A stretch of DNA of 64,000 nt from contig NZ_SNYN01000006.1 in assembly GCF_004363075.1 (NCBI RefSeq), positions 210,044 to 274,043 of the forward strand, written 5' to 3'. The position numbers and the translations under genes are program-made. Below, in pieces: positions 8,444-18,115 of the stretch; the first letter of the stretch is position 1, and each line of letters starts with the position of its first letter. The DNA is from Actinorugispora endophytica (GTDB lineage Bacteria > Actinomycetota > Actinomycetes > Streptosporangiales > Streptosporangiaceae). The notes under the pieces were generated by a model that worked only from the letters and a program-made list of their open reading frames with translations, ran no database searches and was not told the origin of the DNA.

Positions 8444-9379
8444 ATGAGACTGGTCTTCGCGGGCACGCCGGAGGCGGCGGTGCCGTCGCTGGAGGCGCTG
8501 CTCGCCTCCGAGCACGAGGTGGCCGCGGTGGTGACGCGGCCCGACGCCGTCGCGGGCCGGGGCCGCCGGGTCTCGGTCAGCCCCGTGGCGCAGCGGGCGG
8601 CCGACGCCGGGATCGAGGTGCTCAAGCCGGCCAAGGCCGACGACCCCGGGTTCCTGGACCGCCTGCGCGGACTGGAGCCGGACTGCTGCCCGGTCGTGGC
8701 CTACGGCGCGCTGCTGCGCCAGGAGGCCCTCGACATCCCCCGGCACGGCTGGATCAACCTGCACTTCTCGCTGCTCCCGGCGTGGCGCGGCGCCGCCCCC
8801 GTCCAGCACGCGATCCTGCACGGCGACGACATCACCGGCGCGGCCACCTTCCGGATCGAGCCCGCGCTGGACTCCGGCCCCGTCTACGGCGTGGTCACCG
8901 AACCCATCGGCCCCACCGACACCAGCGGCGACCTGCTGGGCCGCCTTGCGGCCTCGGGCGCGGGGCTGCTCGTGCGCACGCTGGACGGCATCGCCAAGGG
9001 CGACCTCGACCCCCGTCCGCAGAGCCCCGACGGCCTCTCCTACGCGGCCAAGCTCAACCCGGAGGACGCGCGGGTGGACTTCTCCGCCCCGGCCATGCGC
9101 GTCGATCGCCTCGTGCGGGCCTGCACGCCCGCCCCCGGAGCGTGGACGGTCTTCCGCGGCGCCCGCCTCAAGCTCGGCCCGGTCCGGCCCGTCAGCGACG
9201 CCCCCGCGCTGCCGCCCGGCCGCCTGGAGGTCGGGAAGAAGCACGTCCTGGTCGGCACCGCCACCCACCCGGTGCGCCTCGGCGACGTCCAGCCGCAGGG
9301 CAAGCGGCCCATGCCCGCCGTCGACTGGGCCCGCGGCGTCCGCCCGGCCCCCGACGAGTCCCTCGGCCGGGAGGACTAG
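8444..9379 (+). CDS. fmt: Methionyl-tRNA formyltransferase
   Basis: Transfers the formyl group of 10-formyl-tetrahydrofolate to Met-tRNA(fMet) for translation initiation. The protein is 311 aa, the normal family length; ATG 8444 follows a GGGGGG stretch and starts with the classic [19 protein letters not shown]. The catalytic signature is complete: Asn and His in [18 protein letters not shown] (about residues 105-107) and Asp in [15 protein letters not shown] (about 144). The C-terminal tRNA-binding domain follows ([17 protein letters not shown]). A long perfect hairpin repeat lies directly downstream, then rsmB. The fmt-rsmB-rpe order is conserved in actinomycetes. Confidence 0.97.
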   Translation: MRLVFAGTPEAAVPSLEALLASEHEVAAVVTRPDAVAGRGRRVSVSPVAQRAADAGIEVLKPAKADDPGFLDRLRGLEPDCCPVVAYGALLRQEALDIPRHGWINLHFSLLPAWRGAAPVQHAILHGDDITGAATFRIEPALDSGPVYGVVTEPIGPTDTSGDLLGRLAASGAGLLVRTLDGIAKGDLDPRPQSPDGLSYAAKLNPEDARVDFSAPAMRVDRLVRACTPAPGAWTVFRGARLKLGPVRPVSDAPALPPGRLEVGKKHVLVGTATHPVRLGDVQPQGKRPMPAVDWARGVRPAPDESLGRED

Positions 9380-9385
9380 TTCGTC

Positions 9386-9459
9386 TTCCCCGCTGATCTT
9401 GACCTTTTCGGGGTCTCAACCGTCCCCGAGACCCCGAAAAGGTCAAGATCAGCGGGGAA
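9386..9459. repeat. Intergenic palindromic repeat (hairpin family), copy 1
   Basis: A perfect 32-bp inverted repeat (arms 9386-9417 and 9428-9459) around a 10-nt loop AACCGTCCCC. The core next to the loop is CGGGGTCTC / GAGACCCCG. Degenerate relatives with the same core occur at 20065-20140, 25570-25644 and 51227-51296. It sits 6 nt after the fmt stop codon and could end transcription, although the run after the stem is only AAA. Perfect arms suggest a recently arrived copy. Confidence 0.9.
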
Positions 9460-9534
9460 ACCCCCGTACCCTCGTTGGGTGGCCCGCGTCGAGGCGGGGA
9501 GCACAGGCAGACCCAGGTGTGAGGCGGCTCAACC

Positions 9535-10965
9535 GTGACCGACAGTTCCCGTTCCCCGTACCGCCCGACCCGCCGCGGAGGCAGGCGGCCCGCGGTCCAG
9601 CAGGGGCCCAAGGACCCCGCGCGGCGGGCGGCCTACGACGTGCTGCGCGCGGTGGAGACCAGGGACGCCTACTCCAATCTGCTGCTCCCCCCCACGCTGC
9701 GCGAGCGCGGGCTCTCCGGGCGCGACGCCGCGCTGGCCACCGAGCTGACCTACGGGACGCTGCGCCGCCAGGGCACCTACGACGCCATCCTGGACGCCTG
9801 CGTGGACCGCTCGATCCGCTCCGTGGACGCCGAGGTCCTGCCGGTGCTGCGGCTGGGAGCGCACCAGCTGCTGTCCACCAGCATCCCGCCGCACGCGGCC
9901 GTCAGCGCCACGATCGACCTGGCGCGCAAGGTCATCGGCCACCACCGCTCCCGGTTCGCCAACGCCGTCCTGCGCAAGGTCAGCGCGCGCGGCCTGGACG
10001 AGTGGCTGGCCGTCGTCGCCCCCGACCGGGGCGACGACGTCGTCGGAAACCTCGCCGTCATGCACAGCCACCCGCGCTGGGTGGTCCAGGCGCTCGCCGA
10101 GGCGCTGGGGGAGGACCCCGCGGACGGGCTCGCCGAGACCGAGCGGCTGCTCGCCGCGCACAACGAGCGCCCGCTGGTGACACTGGTCGCCAAGCCCGGC
10201 CGGGCCGCCGTGGCGGACCTGGTCGAGGAGGGCGCGTCCCCCGCCCGCTACTCGCCGTACGCCGCCTACCTGCCCGAGGGCGACCCCGGCCTGCTGCGCC
10301 CGGTCCGCCAGGGCCGCGCGGGGGTGCAGGACGAGGCCAGCCAGCTCGTCGCGCTGGCCCTGACCCGGGTCCCGGTGGAAGGGCCGGACACGCGCTGGCT
10401 GGACATGTGCGCGGGCCCCGGCGGCAAGGCCGCCCTGCTGGGCGGGCTCGCCGGGCAGCGCGGGGGGCGGCTGCTGGCCGCCGAGGTGCAGCCCGCCCGC
10501 GCGGGGCTGGTCGCCAACGCCGTGCAGCGCTCGGTCCGCGACGCCGCGCGCGTGGTCGTGGCCGACTCCACCGCCCCGGCCTGGCGGGACGGGGCCTTCG
10601 ACCGGGTCCTGGTCGACGTGCCGTGCACCGGCCTGGGCGCGCTGCGCCGGCGCCCCGAGTCGCGCTGGCGCCGCACCGCCGGGACCGCGGCCGAACTCGG
10701 CCCGCTGCAGCGCTCCCTCATGGGACGGGCCCTGGACGCGGCGCGCCCCGGCGGGGTGGTCGCCTACGTGACCTGCTCGCCGCACCTGGCGGAGACCCGC
10801 GGCGTCGTCACCGCCGTGCTGGCCGGCCGCGACGACGCCGAACTCGTCGACGCGGCCCCCCACCTGCCCGAGGTCCCCGATTCGGGGAGCGGCCCCTTCG
10901 CCCAGTTCTGGCCGCACCGCCACGGCACCGACGCGATGTTCCTGGCCCTGGTCCGAAAGCGCTGA
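9535..10965 (+). CDS. rsmB: 16S rRNA (cytosine-967-C5)-methyltransferase RsmB
   Basis: SAM-dependent RNA m5C methyltransferase that modifies C967 of 16S rRNA. The protein is 476 aa from GTG 9535. Domain order: a basic unstructured start, a NusB-like RNA-binding domain (AAYDVLRAVETRDAYSNLLL through RFANAVLRKVSARG), then the Rossmann catalytic domain. That domain has LDMCAGPGGKAALLGGLAG as SAM motif I, DVPCTGLGALRRRPESRW as motif IV with its Cys near residue 363, and AYVTCSPH as motif VI with the second catalytic Cys near residue 412. Motif I reads CAGPGGKAA instead of the usual CAAPGGKT, a mild change. It lies between fmt and rpe and is probably its own transcription unit, because the hairpin repeat separates it from fmt. 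Confidence 0.95.
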   Translation: MTDSSRSPYRPTRRGGRRPAVQQGPKDPARRAAYDVLRAVETRDAYSNLLLPPTLRERGLSGRDAALATELTYGTLRRQGTYDAILDACVDRSIRSVDAEVLPVLRLGAHQLLSTSIPPHAAVSATIDLARKVIGHHRSRFANAVLRKVSARGLDEWLAVVAPDRGDDVVGNLAVMHSHPRWVVQALAEALGEDPADGLAETERLLAAHNERPLVTLVAKPGRAAVADLVEEGASPARYSPYAAYLPEGDPGLLRPVRQGRAGVQDEASQLVALALTRVPVEGPDTRWLDMCAGPGGKAALLGGLAGQRGGRLLAAEVQPARAGLVANAVQRSVRDAARVVVADSTAPAWRDGAFDRVLVDVPCTGLGALRRRPESRWRRTAGTAAELGPLQRSLMGRALDAARPGGVVAYVTCSPHLAETRGVVTAVLAGRDDAELVDAAPHLPEVPDSGSGPFAQFWPHRHGTDAMFLALVRKR

Positions 10966-10994
10966 CGCGGTCCCGGCCGTCTCACCGGGGCCAA

Positions 10995-11000
10995 TACACT
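10995..11000 (+). promoter_or_regulatory. -10 element for leaderless rpe transcript
   Basis: TACACT ends exactly 7 nt before the rpe GTG start codon, with no Shine-Dalgarno between them. That spacing places the transcription start at or next to the start codon. No convincing -35 is visible. Confidence 0.45.
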
Positions 11001-11007
11001 CGGACCC

Positions 11008-11673
11008 GTGGCCATCCAGATCTCTCCCAGCATCCTGTCCGCCGACTTCGCGCACCTGGCGGACGAAGCCGCGGCGGTCGCCGACACGGCCGACTGGCTG
11101 CACGTCGACGTCATGGACAATCACTTCGTGCCCAACCTGACGCTGGGCCTGCCGATCGTGGAGTCCCTGCGCAAGGCGGCGTCGCTCCCGCTGGACTGCC
11201 ACCTGATGATCGAGGACCCCGACCGGTGGGCGCCCGCGTACGCCGAGGCGGGCGCGGGCAGCGTCACGGTCCACGCCGAGGCCGCCAGGTCGCCGGTCCG
11301 CACGCTGCGCGAGATCCGCCGCCTGGGCGCGCGGGCGGGGCTGGCGCTGAACCCGGCCACGCCGGTCGAGCCGTACGCCGACCTGCTCGGCGAACTGGAC
11401 ATGCTGCTGGTGATGTCGGTCGAGCCGGGGTTCGGCGGGCAGAGGTTCCTGGACGTGGTGCTGCCCAAGATCCGCCGCGCGCGCGAGCTCATCCGCAGCA
11501 CCGACGCCTCGGTGTGGCTCCAGGTGGACGGCGGGGTGAGCGCCGAGACGATCGAGCGCTGCGCCGAGGCCGGGGCGGACGTCTTCGTGGCGGGCTCGGC
11601 CGTGTACGGCGCGAAGGACCCGGCGGCGGCGGTCGAGGCACTGCGGGCCCAGGCGGCGCGGGCCGCCGGGTAG
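11008..11673 (+). CDS. rpe: Ribulose-phosphate 3-epimerase
   Basis: Interconverts ribulose-5-phosphate and xylulose-5-phosphate in the pentose phosphate pathway. The protein is 221 aa, a standard length, with a GTG start ([17 protein letters not shown]). The TIM-barrel signatures are present: [16 protein letters not shown] carries metal ligands and a catalytic Asp, [13 protein letters not shown] carries the His ligand, [14 protein letters not shown] is the phosphate loop, and [13 protein letters not shown] carries the second catalytic Asp. The start codon has no ribosome-binding site and lies 7 nt from a -10 box, so translation is probably leaderless. The placement just before the riboflavin operon is notable, because ribulose-5-phosphate is the substrate of the DHBP synthase half of RibBA. 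Confidence 0.97.
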   Translation: MAIQISPSILSADFAHLADEAAAVADTADWLHVDVMDNHFVPNLTLGLPIVESLRKAASLPLDCHLMIEDPDRWAPAYAEAGAGSVTVHAEAARSPVRTLREIRRLGARAGLALNPATPVEPYADLLGELDMLLVMSVEPGFGGQRFLDVVLPKIRRARELIRSTDASVWLQVDGGVSAETIERCAEAGADVFVAGSAVYGAKDPAAAVEALRAQAARAAG

Positions 11674-11757
11674 CGCCCCGGGCGGCCCGGCCGGAAGGGT
11701 CCGGCCCGGGGGCGGAATACCTCCGTGTGGCACACTTGTTGACCAAGACGTACGAAA

Positions 11758-11886
11758 ACGCGTGCTCCGGGGTCGGTGAAAGTCCGAACCGGCGGTGATA
11801 GTCCGCGACCCGGCCGAAGCCATCGGCCGGTTGAACCGGTGGAATTCCGGTACCGACGGTTAAAGTCCGGATGGGAGGCAGCGCGT
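11758..11886 (+). promoter_or_regulatory. FMN riboswitch (RFN element)
   Basis: The conserved RFN blocks occur in order: GGGGTCGGTGAAAGTCCGAA, ACCGGCGGTGATAGTCCGCG, a variable stem (GGCCGAAGCCATCGGCC), GAACCGGTGGAATTCCGGTA, CCGACGGTTAAAGTCCGGAT and GGGAGGCAG. The outer stem P1 can form between ACGCGTGC near 11758 and GCAGCGCGT near 11880. The element binds FMN and controls the downstream ribE-ribM-ribBA-ribH genes. A promoter upstream is not obvious; TTGACC at 11739-11744 is a possible -35 but has no matching -10. Confidence 0.97.
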
Positions 11887-11903
11887 GTCGGGCCGGTGCG
11901 GTC

Positions 11904-11948
11904 GACCCCGTGAAGGGGCGTCGCGGCCGTCCCGTGGTGGCCGACGCC
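11904..11948 (+). terminator. Candidate expression platform of the FMN riboswitch
   Basis: Downstream of the aptamer, GGCGTCGCGGCC (11917-11928) can pair with GGCCGACGCC (11939-11948), followed by GCCTTT. A competing small stem GACCCC/GGGG (about 11904-11918) overlaps its 5' arm. This could be a terminator/antiterminator pair or a sequestering hairpin. The T-run is short, so Rho-independent termination is uncertain. Confidence 0.35.
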
Positions 11949-11996
11949 GCCTTTGAGCACCCCGGAGCCGGACCAGGCAAAGGGGATGGCTCTCTC

Positions 11997-12614
11997 GTGT
12001 TCACCGGAATCGTCGAAGAGCTCGGCACCGTCGTCGCGATCACGCCTGTCGGCGGGGCTCCGGGCGACTCGGCGCGGCTCACCATCCACGGTCCCACCGT
12101 CACCTCGGACGCCGCGCACGGCGACTCCATCTCGGTCAACGGCGTGTGCCTGACCGTCACCGAGACCGGTGACGGCCGGTTCGGCGCCGACGTCATGAAG
12201 GAGACCCTGGACCGCTCCGGCCTCGGCTCCCTGTCCCCCGGCTCTCCCGTCAACCTGGAACGCGCGGCGAAGGTCTCGGACCGCCTCGGCGGCCACATCG
12301 TGCAGGGCCACGTGGACGGCACCGGCGTCATCACCGAGCGCGTCCCCGGCACCGGGTGGGAGACCGTCCGCGTCTCGGTTCCCCCGGGCCTGAGCCGCTA
12401 CGTCGTGGAGAAGGGGTCCGTCACCGTCGACGGCGTCAGCCTCACCGTCGTCGAGGCCGGTCCCGACTTCCTCACCGTCAGCCTGATCCCCACCACCATG
12501 GAGCTGACCACACTGGGCGCCAAGGGCGTGGGCGCGGTGGTCAACCTGGAGGTCGACATCGTGGCCAAGTACGTCGAACGGCTCCTGGGCGACCGGACCG
12601 GCGGCGCCCGGTGA
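11997..12614 (+). CDS. ribE: Riboflavin synthase, alpha chain
   Basis: Dismutates two molecules of 6,7-dimethyl-8-ribityllumazine to riboflavin. The protein is 205 aa from GTG 11997, chosen because the invariant family N-terminus [10 protein letters not shown] begins there and an AGGGGA lies upstream; the open frame back to 11871 runs into the riboswitch. Two homologous lumazine-binding barrels are visible: residues 1-95 ([13 protein letters not shown] and [20 protein letters not shown]) and 96-190 ([16 protein letters not shown]). It is the first gene of the riboswitch operon and overlaps ribM by 4 nt (GTGA). The actinobacterial operon order ribE-ribM-ribBA-ribH is exactly kept. Confidence 0.97.
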   Translation: MFTGIVEELGTVVAITPVGGAPGDSARLTIHGPTVTSDAAHGDSISVNGVCLTVTETGDGRFGADVMKETLDRSGLGSLSPGSPVNLERAAKVSDRLGGHIVQGHVDGTGVITERVPGTGWETVRVSVPPGLSRYVVEKGSVTVDGVSLTVVEAGPDFLTVSLIPTTMELTTLGAKGVGAVVNLEVDIVAKYVERLLGDRTGGAR

Positions 12615-13273
12615 ACGGCTCGGGTGTGTGGTGGCTGGAGTGGGCCTACGCCGGGTTCACCCTGTTCGGCGAGCACGTGCGCTGGGCCGACCTGCTGGGC
12701 AACGCCGCGGCCCTGGCCACCGTCGCGCTGGCGATCCGGCGCACCATCTGGACCTGGCCGGTCCAGCTCACCGGCACCGCCCTGCTGTTCGCGGTCTCGG
12801 TGGACGCCTCCCTGGTCGGCAACGCGCTCAAGCAGGTGATCGTCGCGGCGCTGGCAGGGTACGGCTGGTACCGCTGGTCGCGCGGCATGCGCGGGGGGAC
12901 CGACCTGCCGGTGCGCCCGGCCACCCTGGCCGAGCGCGGCATGCTGGCCGCCGCCATGGTCGTCGGCACCACCGCCGTCGCGCTGTTCTTCACCCACACC
13001 GGCTGGTCGTGGGCGCCCTGGCTGGACGCCTTCATCTTCGTCGGCAGCGCGGTGGCGATGTTCGCCCAGAGCCGCGGCCTCGTCGACTTCTGGGTGGTGT
13101 GGATCATCGTCGACCTGGTCGGCATCCCGGTCACCCTGATGTCGGGCCTGTGGGTCAGCGGCATCGTCTACGGCTTCTTCTTCGTGCTCGCGGTCACGGG
13201 GTTCCGCAACTGGATGCGCCACTACCGGTCCCACCGCGACGGCGACGCCCGAAGGGAACCGCTGCCCGCGTGA
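12611..13273 (+). CDS. ribM: RibM/PnuC-type riboflavin transporter
   Basis: A 220-aa membrane protein starting with the GTG that overlaps the ribE stop. It has about seven hydrophobic helices: [60 protein letters not shown], and further segments to about residue 205. The motif [12 protein letters not shown] and the YGWYRWSRG motif are typical of the PnuC family. PnuC relatives encoded inside FMN-riboswitch rib operons (RibM of Streptomyces davaonensis, PnuX of Corynebacterium) take up riboflavin, so riboflavin is the inferred substrate. It is a facilitator without an ATPase, trapped by phosphorylation inside the cell. It lies between ribE and ribBA. Confidence 0.9.
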   Translation: MNGSGVWWLEWAYAGFTLFGEHVRWADLLGNAAALATVALAIRRTIWTWPVQLTGTALLFAVSVDASLVGNALKQVIVAALAGYGWYRWSRGMRGGTDLPVRPATLAERGMLAAAMVVGTTAVALFFTHTGWSWAPWLDAFIFVGSAVAMFAQSRGLVDFWVVWIIVDLVGIPVTLMSGLWVSGIVYGFFFVLAVTGFRNWMRHYRSHRDGDARREPLPA

Positions 13274-13326
13274 GCCCCTCCGCCGACCGCCACCACAACG
13301 CCGAACGCCCGGACCGAGGAGTACTT

Positions 13327-14565
13327 GTGAGCACCGCCCAGGAGACCGGCCCCGTCGAACTCGACGACATCGAGGCCGCCGTCAAGGAGATCGCCGCCGG
13401 ACACCCGGTCGTCGTGGTCGACGACGCCGACCGGGAGAACGAGGGCGACCTCGTCTTCGCCGCCGAGGCGGCCACCCCCGAACTGCTGGCCTTCACGATC
13501 CGGTACAGCTCCGGGGTGGTCTGCGTGCCGATGCTCGGCGAGGACCTGGACCGGCTCAACCTGCCGCCGATGACCGCGATCAACGAGGACAGCAAGAGCA
13601 CCGCCTACACCGTCACCGTGGACGCGCGCGCCGGCGTGGGCACCGGGATCTCCGCGGCCGACCGCGCCCACACCATCCGGCTGCTCGCCGCGACCGGGAG
13701 CGCGGCCGGCGACTTCACCCGGCCCGGCCACGTCCTGCCGCTGCGCTACCGTCCCGGAGGCGTGCTGGCGCGGCGCGGCCACACCGAGGCGGCCGTGGAC
13801 CTGGCCCGGCTGGCGGGGCTGCGCCCGGCCGGGGTGATCGCCGAGATCGTCAACGACGACGGGACCATGGCCCGGCTGCCCCGGCTGCGCGCGTTCGCCG
13901 ACGAGCACGGCCTCAGGCTGGTCTCCGTCGAGCAGCTGGCGGAGTACCGGCGCCGCACCGAGACCCTCGTCGAGCGCGTCGTGGAGACCCGCATCCCCAA
14001 CCGGTACGGCGAGTGGAAGGCGATCGGCTACCGTTCGGGCGTCGACGGGACCGAGCACGTCGCGCTGGTCCACGGCGACCTCGGCGACGGACGGGACGTG
14101 CTGGTCCGGCTGCACTCCGAGTGCCTCACCGGCGACGCCTTCGGCTCGTACCGCTGCGACTGCGGCGACCAGCTGGACGCGGCCATGGCGCGGATCGCCG
14201 AGGCCGGCAGCGGTGTCATCGTCTACCAGCGCGGCCACGAGGGGCGCGGCATCGGGCTGCTGCACAAGCTGGAGGCGTACCGGCTCCAGGACGACGGCGC
14301 GGACACCGTGGACGCCAACCTCAGGCTCGGCCTGCCCGCGGACGCCCGCGAGTTCGACAGCGGCGCGCAGATCCTCACCGACCTCGGGGTCGGGTCGGTC
14401 CGGCTGCTCAGCAACAACCCCCTCAAGGCCGAAGGGCTCGCCGCCCACGGCATCGTGATCGGCGAGCGCATCCAGATGCCGACCGTCATCACCCCCGACA
14501 ACCTCCGCTACCTGCAGACCAAGCGCGACCGGATGGGCCACGACCTGCCCGGCCTCGCCTCCTGA
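13327..14565 (+). CDS. ribBA: Bifunctional DHBP synthase / GTP cyclohydrolase II
   Basis: Makes both precursors of the lumazine ring: 3,4-dihydroxy-2-butanone 4-phosphate from ribulose-5-phosphate, and a diaminopyrimidine from GTP. The protein is 412 aa from GTG 13327, chosen because GAGGAG lies 5 nt upstream; an in-frame GTG at 13270 lacks this. The N-terminal DHBP synthase has [16 protein letters not shown] and the loop [17 protein letters not shown]. The C-terminal GTP cyclohydrolase II has the zinc cysteines in [38 protein letters not shown] and [16 protein letters not shown]. All catalytic segments look intact. It lies between ribM and ribH under the FMN riboswitch. Confidence 0.97.
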   Translation: MSTAQETGPVELDDIEAAVKEIAAGHPVVVVDDADRENEGDLVFAAEAATPELLAFTIRYSSGVVCVPMLGEDLDRLNLPPMTAINEDSKSTAYTVTVDARAGVGTGISAADRAHTIRLLAATGSAAGDFTRPGHVLPLRYRPGGVLARRGHTEAAVDLARLAGLRPAGVIAEIVNDDGTMARLPRLRAFADEHGLRLVSVEQLAEYRRRTETLVERVVETRIPNRYGEWKAIGYRSGVDGTEHVALVHGDLGDGRDVLVRLHSECLTGDAFGSYRCDCGDQLDAAMARIAEAGSGVIVYQRGHEGRGIGLLHKLEAYRLQDDGADTVDANLRLGLPADAREFDSGAQILTDLGVGSVRLLSNNPLKAEGLAAHGIVIGERIQMPTVITPDNLRYLQTKRDRMGHDLPGLAS

Positions 14566-15632
<1,067 letters not shown>

Positions 15633-15742
15633 GGCCCGGCCGGGCCCCACCGGTCCCGGTCCGGGTGGTCCTCCCCGTCGCGGAGCCGTCACTTTCGGTG
15701 GGAGGGACCGAACCGGGAGCGCGGTTCCCGCGTCTCAGGGGT

Positions 15743-15862
15743 ATGGACGTCAAGGACCGGAACAGGAAGTATCACCGCCGGCGCCGAACCGACCGAGCCG
15801 TGGCCGCGCTGATCTGGTTCGCCGTGGTCGGCCTGGCCGTACTCTCGCTCCTCGTCGACTGA
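15743..15862 (+). CDS. Small single-pass membrane protein (39 aa)
   Basis: The short frame starting MDVKDRNRKYHRRRRTDRAV has a strongly basic N-terminus followed by one hydrophobic helix (AALIWFAVVGLAVLSLLVD) and a stop. Basic-in orientation predicts a type II-like anchor with a cytoplasmic tail. An AGGGG lies very close to the ATG, so the start is not certain. A strong terminator hairpin begins 19 nt after the stop, which supports its being an expressed last gene after the PH-domain gene. Function unknown. Confidence 0.5.
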   Translation: MDVKDRNRKYHRRRRTDRAVAALIWFAVVGLAVLSLLVD

Positions 15863-15880
15863 CACCGATCCGCGCACGGC

Positions 15881-15920
15881 ACCCGGGGCGCCCGCCGAAC
15901 GGCGGGCGCCCCGGGTCTTT
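15881..15920 (+). terminator. Strong terminator hairpin after the rib operon
   Basis: A perfect 16-bp stem (ACCCGGGGCGCCCGCC with its complement at 15901-15916), a GAAC tetraloop and a following CTTT. It ends the transcript that includes the rib genes and the small membrane protein. Confidence 0.8.
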
Positions 15921-15976
15921 CCGGGGTATGCGCCGAACTACGACCGCGGACCCGAGGTTTTGGAGGATCGTGATCA

Positions 15977-16005
15977 TTACTCCGCGGCCCGGCACCGCAT
16001 AGCCT
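15977..16005 (+). promoter_or_regulatory. Candidate promoter of the cox-like operon
   Basis: TTACTC (15977-15982) and TAGCCT (16000-16005) are separated by 17 nt, with the start codon of the MoxR-type gene 28 nt further on behind GGGAGAGGGA. The -10 is good; the -35 is only partly conserved. Confidence 0.4.
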
Positions 16006-16033
16006 GGCCGGAACCAGAGGGGGAGAGGGACTG

Positions 16034-16972
16034 ATGAGCGGCACGAACCCGACCACCGGCGAGATCGGCGGCCCCGCGCGCCTGGCCGAGCTGCTCGACG
16101 CCCACGACTACCTCGCGGACGAGGGCGCGGCCACGGCCTGTTTCCTCGCCCTGAGGATGGGCCGCCCCCTCTTCCTCGAGGGCGACGCCGGGGTCGGCAA
16201 GACCGAGCTCGCGAAGGCCCTGGCCCGGGTGCTGGGCACCGAGCTGATCCGGTTGCAGTGCTACGAGGGGATCGACGCCGCCCAGGCCCTCTACGACTGG
16301 GACTACCCGCGCCAGCTGCTGCACCTGCGCGCCGCGCAGGCCGCCGGGGTGGCCGAGGTCGCCGCGCTCGAATCGGGCCTGTACGACCGCCGCTTCCTGC
16401 TGGCGCGCCCGCTGCTGCGGGCCCTGGAGAGCGGCGACGCGCACGCCCCGGCCGTACTGCTGGTGGACGAGGTCGACCGCGCCGACGACGAGTTCGAGGC
16501 GTTCCTGCTGGAGTTCCTGTCGGACTTCCAGATCTCCGTCCCCGAACTCGGGACGGTCCGCGCCGCCACCCCGCCCGTGGTGGTGCTCACCTCCAACCGC
16601 ACCCGCGAGGTGCACGACGCGCTCAAACGCCGCTGCCTCTACCACTGGACGCCGCACCCGGACTTCGAGCGCGAGGTGGCCATCATCCGGCGCCGCCTGC
16701 CCGGCGCGGGCGAGCGGCTCAGCGGCCAGGTGGCCCGCGCCGTGCAGGCGCTGCGGGACCCCGCGAACGGGGTCGACCTGATCAAGCCGCCCGGTGTCGC
16801 CGAGAGCATCGACTTCACCGCGGCCCTGCTCGCCCTGGGCGTCCGCGAGCTCGACCGGGACTCCGCCGCGCGCGCCCTGGGCGCGCTGGTCAAGCACCGC
16901 GAGGACGACGAGAGGGTCCGGGCCCGGCTCGCGGCGCTGCTCGACGGCGGCGCCACGGAGACGGCGGGGTAG
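16034..16972 (+). CDS. MoxR-family AAA+ ATPase, CoxD-like
   Basis: A 312-aa AAA+ ATPase with Walker A GDAGVGKTELAKAL (about residues 51-64), Walker B VLLVDEVDRADDEFE (about 137-151), sensor VVVLTSNRTREVHDA and an arginine-finger region ALKRRCLYHW. The start is ATG 16034 behind GGGAGAGGGA. Together with the VWA-domain protein 6 nt downstream and the XdhC-like protein after it, it matches the CoxD-CoxE-CoxF/I accessory genes of carbon monoxide dehydrogenases and related molybdenum hydroxylases. In those systems the MoxR-VWA pair remodels the enzyme during insertion of the Mo cofactor and sulfur. The family call is certain. The link to a molybdenum enzyme is inferred from gene order, since no structural subunit is present. 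Confidence 0.88.
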   Translation: MSGTNPTTGEIGGPARLAELLDAHDYLADEGAATACFLALRMGRPLFLEGDAGVGKTELAKALARVLGTELIRLQCYEGIDAAQALYDWDYPRQLLHLRAAQAAGVAEVAALESGLYDRRFLLARPLLRALESGDAHAPAVLLVDEVDRADDEFEAFLLEFLSDFQISVPELGTVRAATPPVVVLTSNRTREVHDALKRRCLYHWTPHPDFEREVAIIRRRLPGAGERLSGQVARAVQALRDPANGVDLIKPPGVAESIDFTAALLALGVRELDRDSAARALGALVKHREDDERVRARLAALLDGGATETAG

Positions 16973-16978
16973 GCGGCC

Positions 16979-18115
16979 ATGGCGGCGAACGCTCCGGATG
17001 TCATGGGCGCCATGGTGGGTTTCGTGCGGGCGCTGCGCGCCGCCGGGGTCCCCGCCGGGACGGCCAGGGCCCAGGCCTTCCTCGGCGCGCTGGAGGAGCT
17101 CGGCGTCGCGGACGCCTCGGCGGTGTACTGGGCCGGCCGGCTCACCCTGTGCGCGGGAGTGGCCGACCTGCCCGCCTACGACGCCTGCTTCGCCTACTAC
17201 TTCTCCGCGGCGCCGCCGCGCGCGTCCCGCGCGGCCCCGGTCACCGTGGTGCGCGCCCCCATGTGGCAGCCCGAGTCCGGCCCGTCGCGGACGGGTCCGG
17301 ACGAGGAGGAGCAGCACGCCGCCGCGGCCAGCGCCACCGAGGTCCTGCGTTCGCGCGACATCGCCACGCTGGACGACGGGGAGCGGGCCGAGGTCGCGCG
17401 GCTGCTGGGCCTGCTGTCGACGCGCAGGATCGTGCGCCGCACCCACCGGACCGCGCCGGCCGCGCGCGGCCGCCTCGACCACGCCCGCACCATCCGGGCA
17501 GCCCTGCGCAGCGGCGGCGAGCCGCTGCGGCTGCTGCGGCGGGCCCGCACCACCCGGCCGCGCCGCGTCGTGCTCGTCGTCGACGTGAGCGGCTCGATGT
17601 CGCCCTACGCCGACGCGCTGCTGCGCCTGGCGCACGCCCTGACGCGCGGACACCCCCGGCACACCGAGGTGTTCAGCGCGGGCACCCGGCTGACCAGGCT
17701 CACCGGCCCCATGCGGCTGCGCGACCCCGACGCGGCGCTCGGCGCGGCGGGCGCGGCCATACCCGACTGGAGCGGGGGGACCCGGCTGGGAGAGGAGCTC
17801 AAGGAGTTCCTCGACCTGCACGGCCGGCGGGGCATGGCGCGCGGCGCGCTCGTGGTCATCGCCTCGGACGGCTGGGAGCGCGGGGACGCGTCGCTGCTGG
17901 GAGAGCAGATGGCGCGGCTGTCCCGGCTCGCGTACAGGGTCGTCTGGGCCAACCCGCACAAGGCCCAGCCCGGTTACGAACCGCTGGCGGCGGGGATGGC
18001 CGCCGCACTGCCGCACATCGACGACTTCGTGTCCGGGCACAGCCTGGGCGCGTTGGAGGAACTGGCCGCCGCCGTCATCGGCGGCCGGATCGGGAGAGGG
18101 AGTCCGTATGCGTGA
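16979..18115 (+). CDS. VWA-domain protein, CoxE-like
   Basis: A 378-aa protein of the CoxE family (VWA containing). The N-terminal 120 residues form the family-specific helical domain (MVGFVRALRAAGVPAGTARA, then LTLCAGVADLPAYDACFAYY). The C-terminal von Willebrand A domain has an intact MIDAS: VVLVVDVSGSMSPYADALL (DxSxS) near residue 200, a Thr in DWSGGTRLGEELKEF, and an Asp in VVIASDGWERGD. It starts 6 nt after the CoxD-like ATPase gene and its last 8 nt overlap the XdhC gene, so the three are one operon. Partner of the MoxR ATPase; the likely client is a molybdenum hydroxylase encoded elsewhere. Confidence 0.85.
   Translation: MAANAPDVMGAMVGFVRALRAAGVPAGTARAQAFLGALEELGVADASAVYWAGRLTLCAGVADLPAYDACFAYYFSAAPPRASRAAPVTVVRAPMWQPESGPSRTGPDEEEQHAAAASATEVLRSRDIATLDDGERAEVARLLGLLSTRRIVRRTHRTAPAARGRLDHARTIRAALRSGGEPLRLLRRARTTRPRRVVLVVDVSGSMSPYADALLRLAHALTRGHPRHTEVFSAGTRLTRLTGPMRLRDPDAALGAAGAAIPDWSGGTRLGEELKEFLDLHGRRGMARGALVVIASDGWERGDASLLGEQMARLSRLAYRVVWANPHKAQPGYEPLAAGMAAALPHIDDFVSGHSLGALEELAAAVIGGRIGRGSPYA

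Noticed and set aside
13270..13326. Earlier GTG start for ribBA
   Set aside because: The GTG at 13327 has an ideal GAGGAG 5 nt upstream, whereas 13270 has none and adds 19 unconserved residues.
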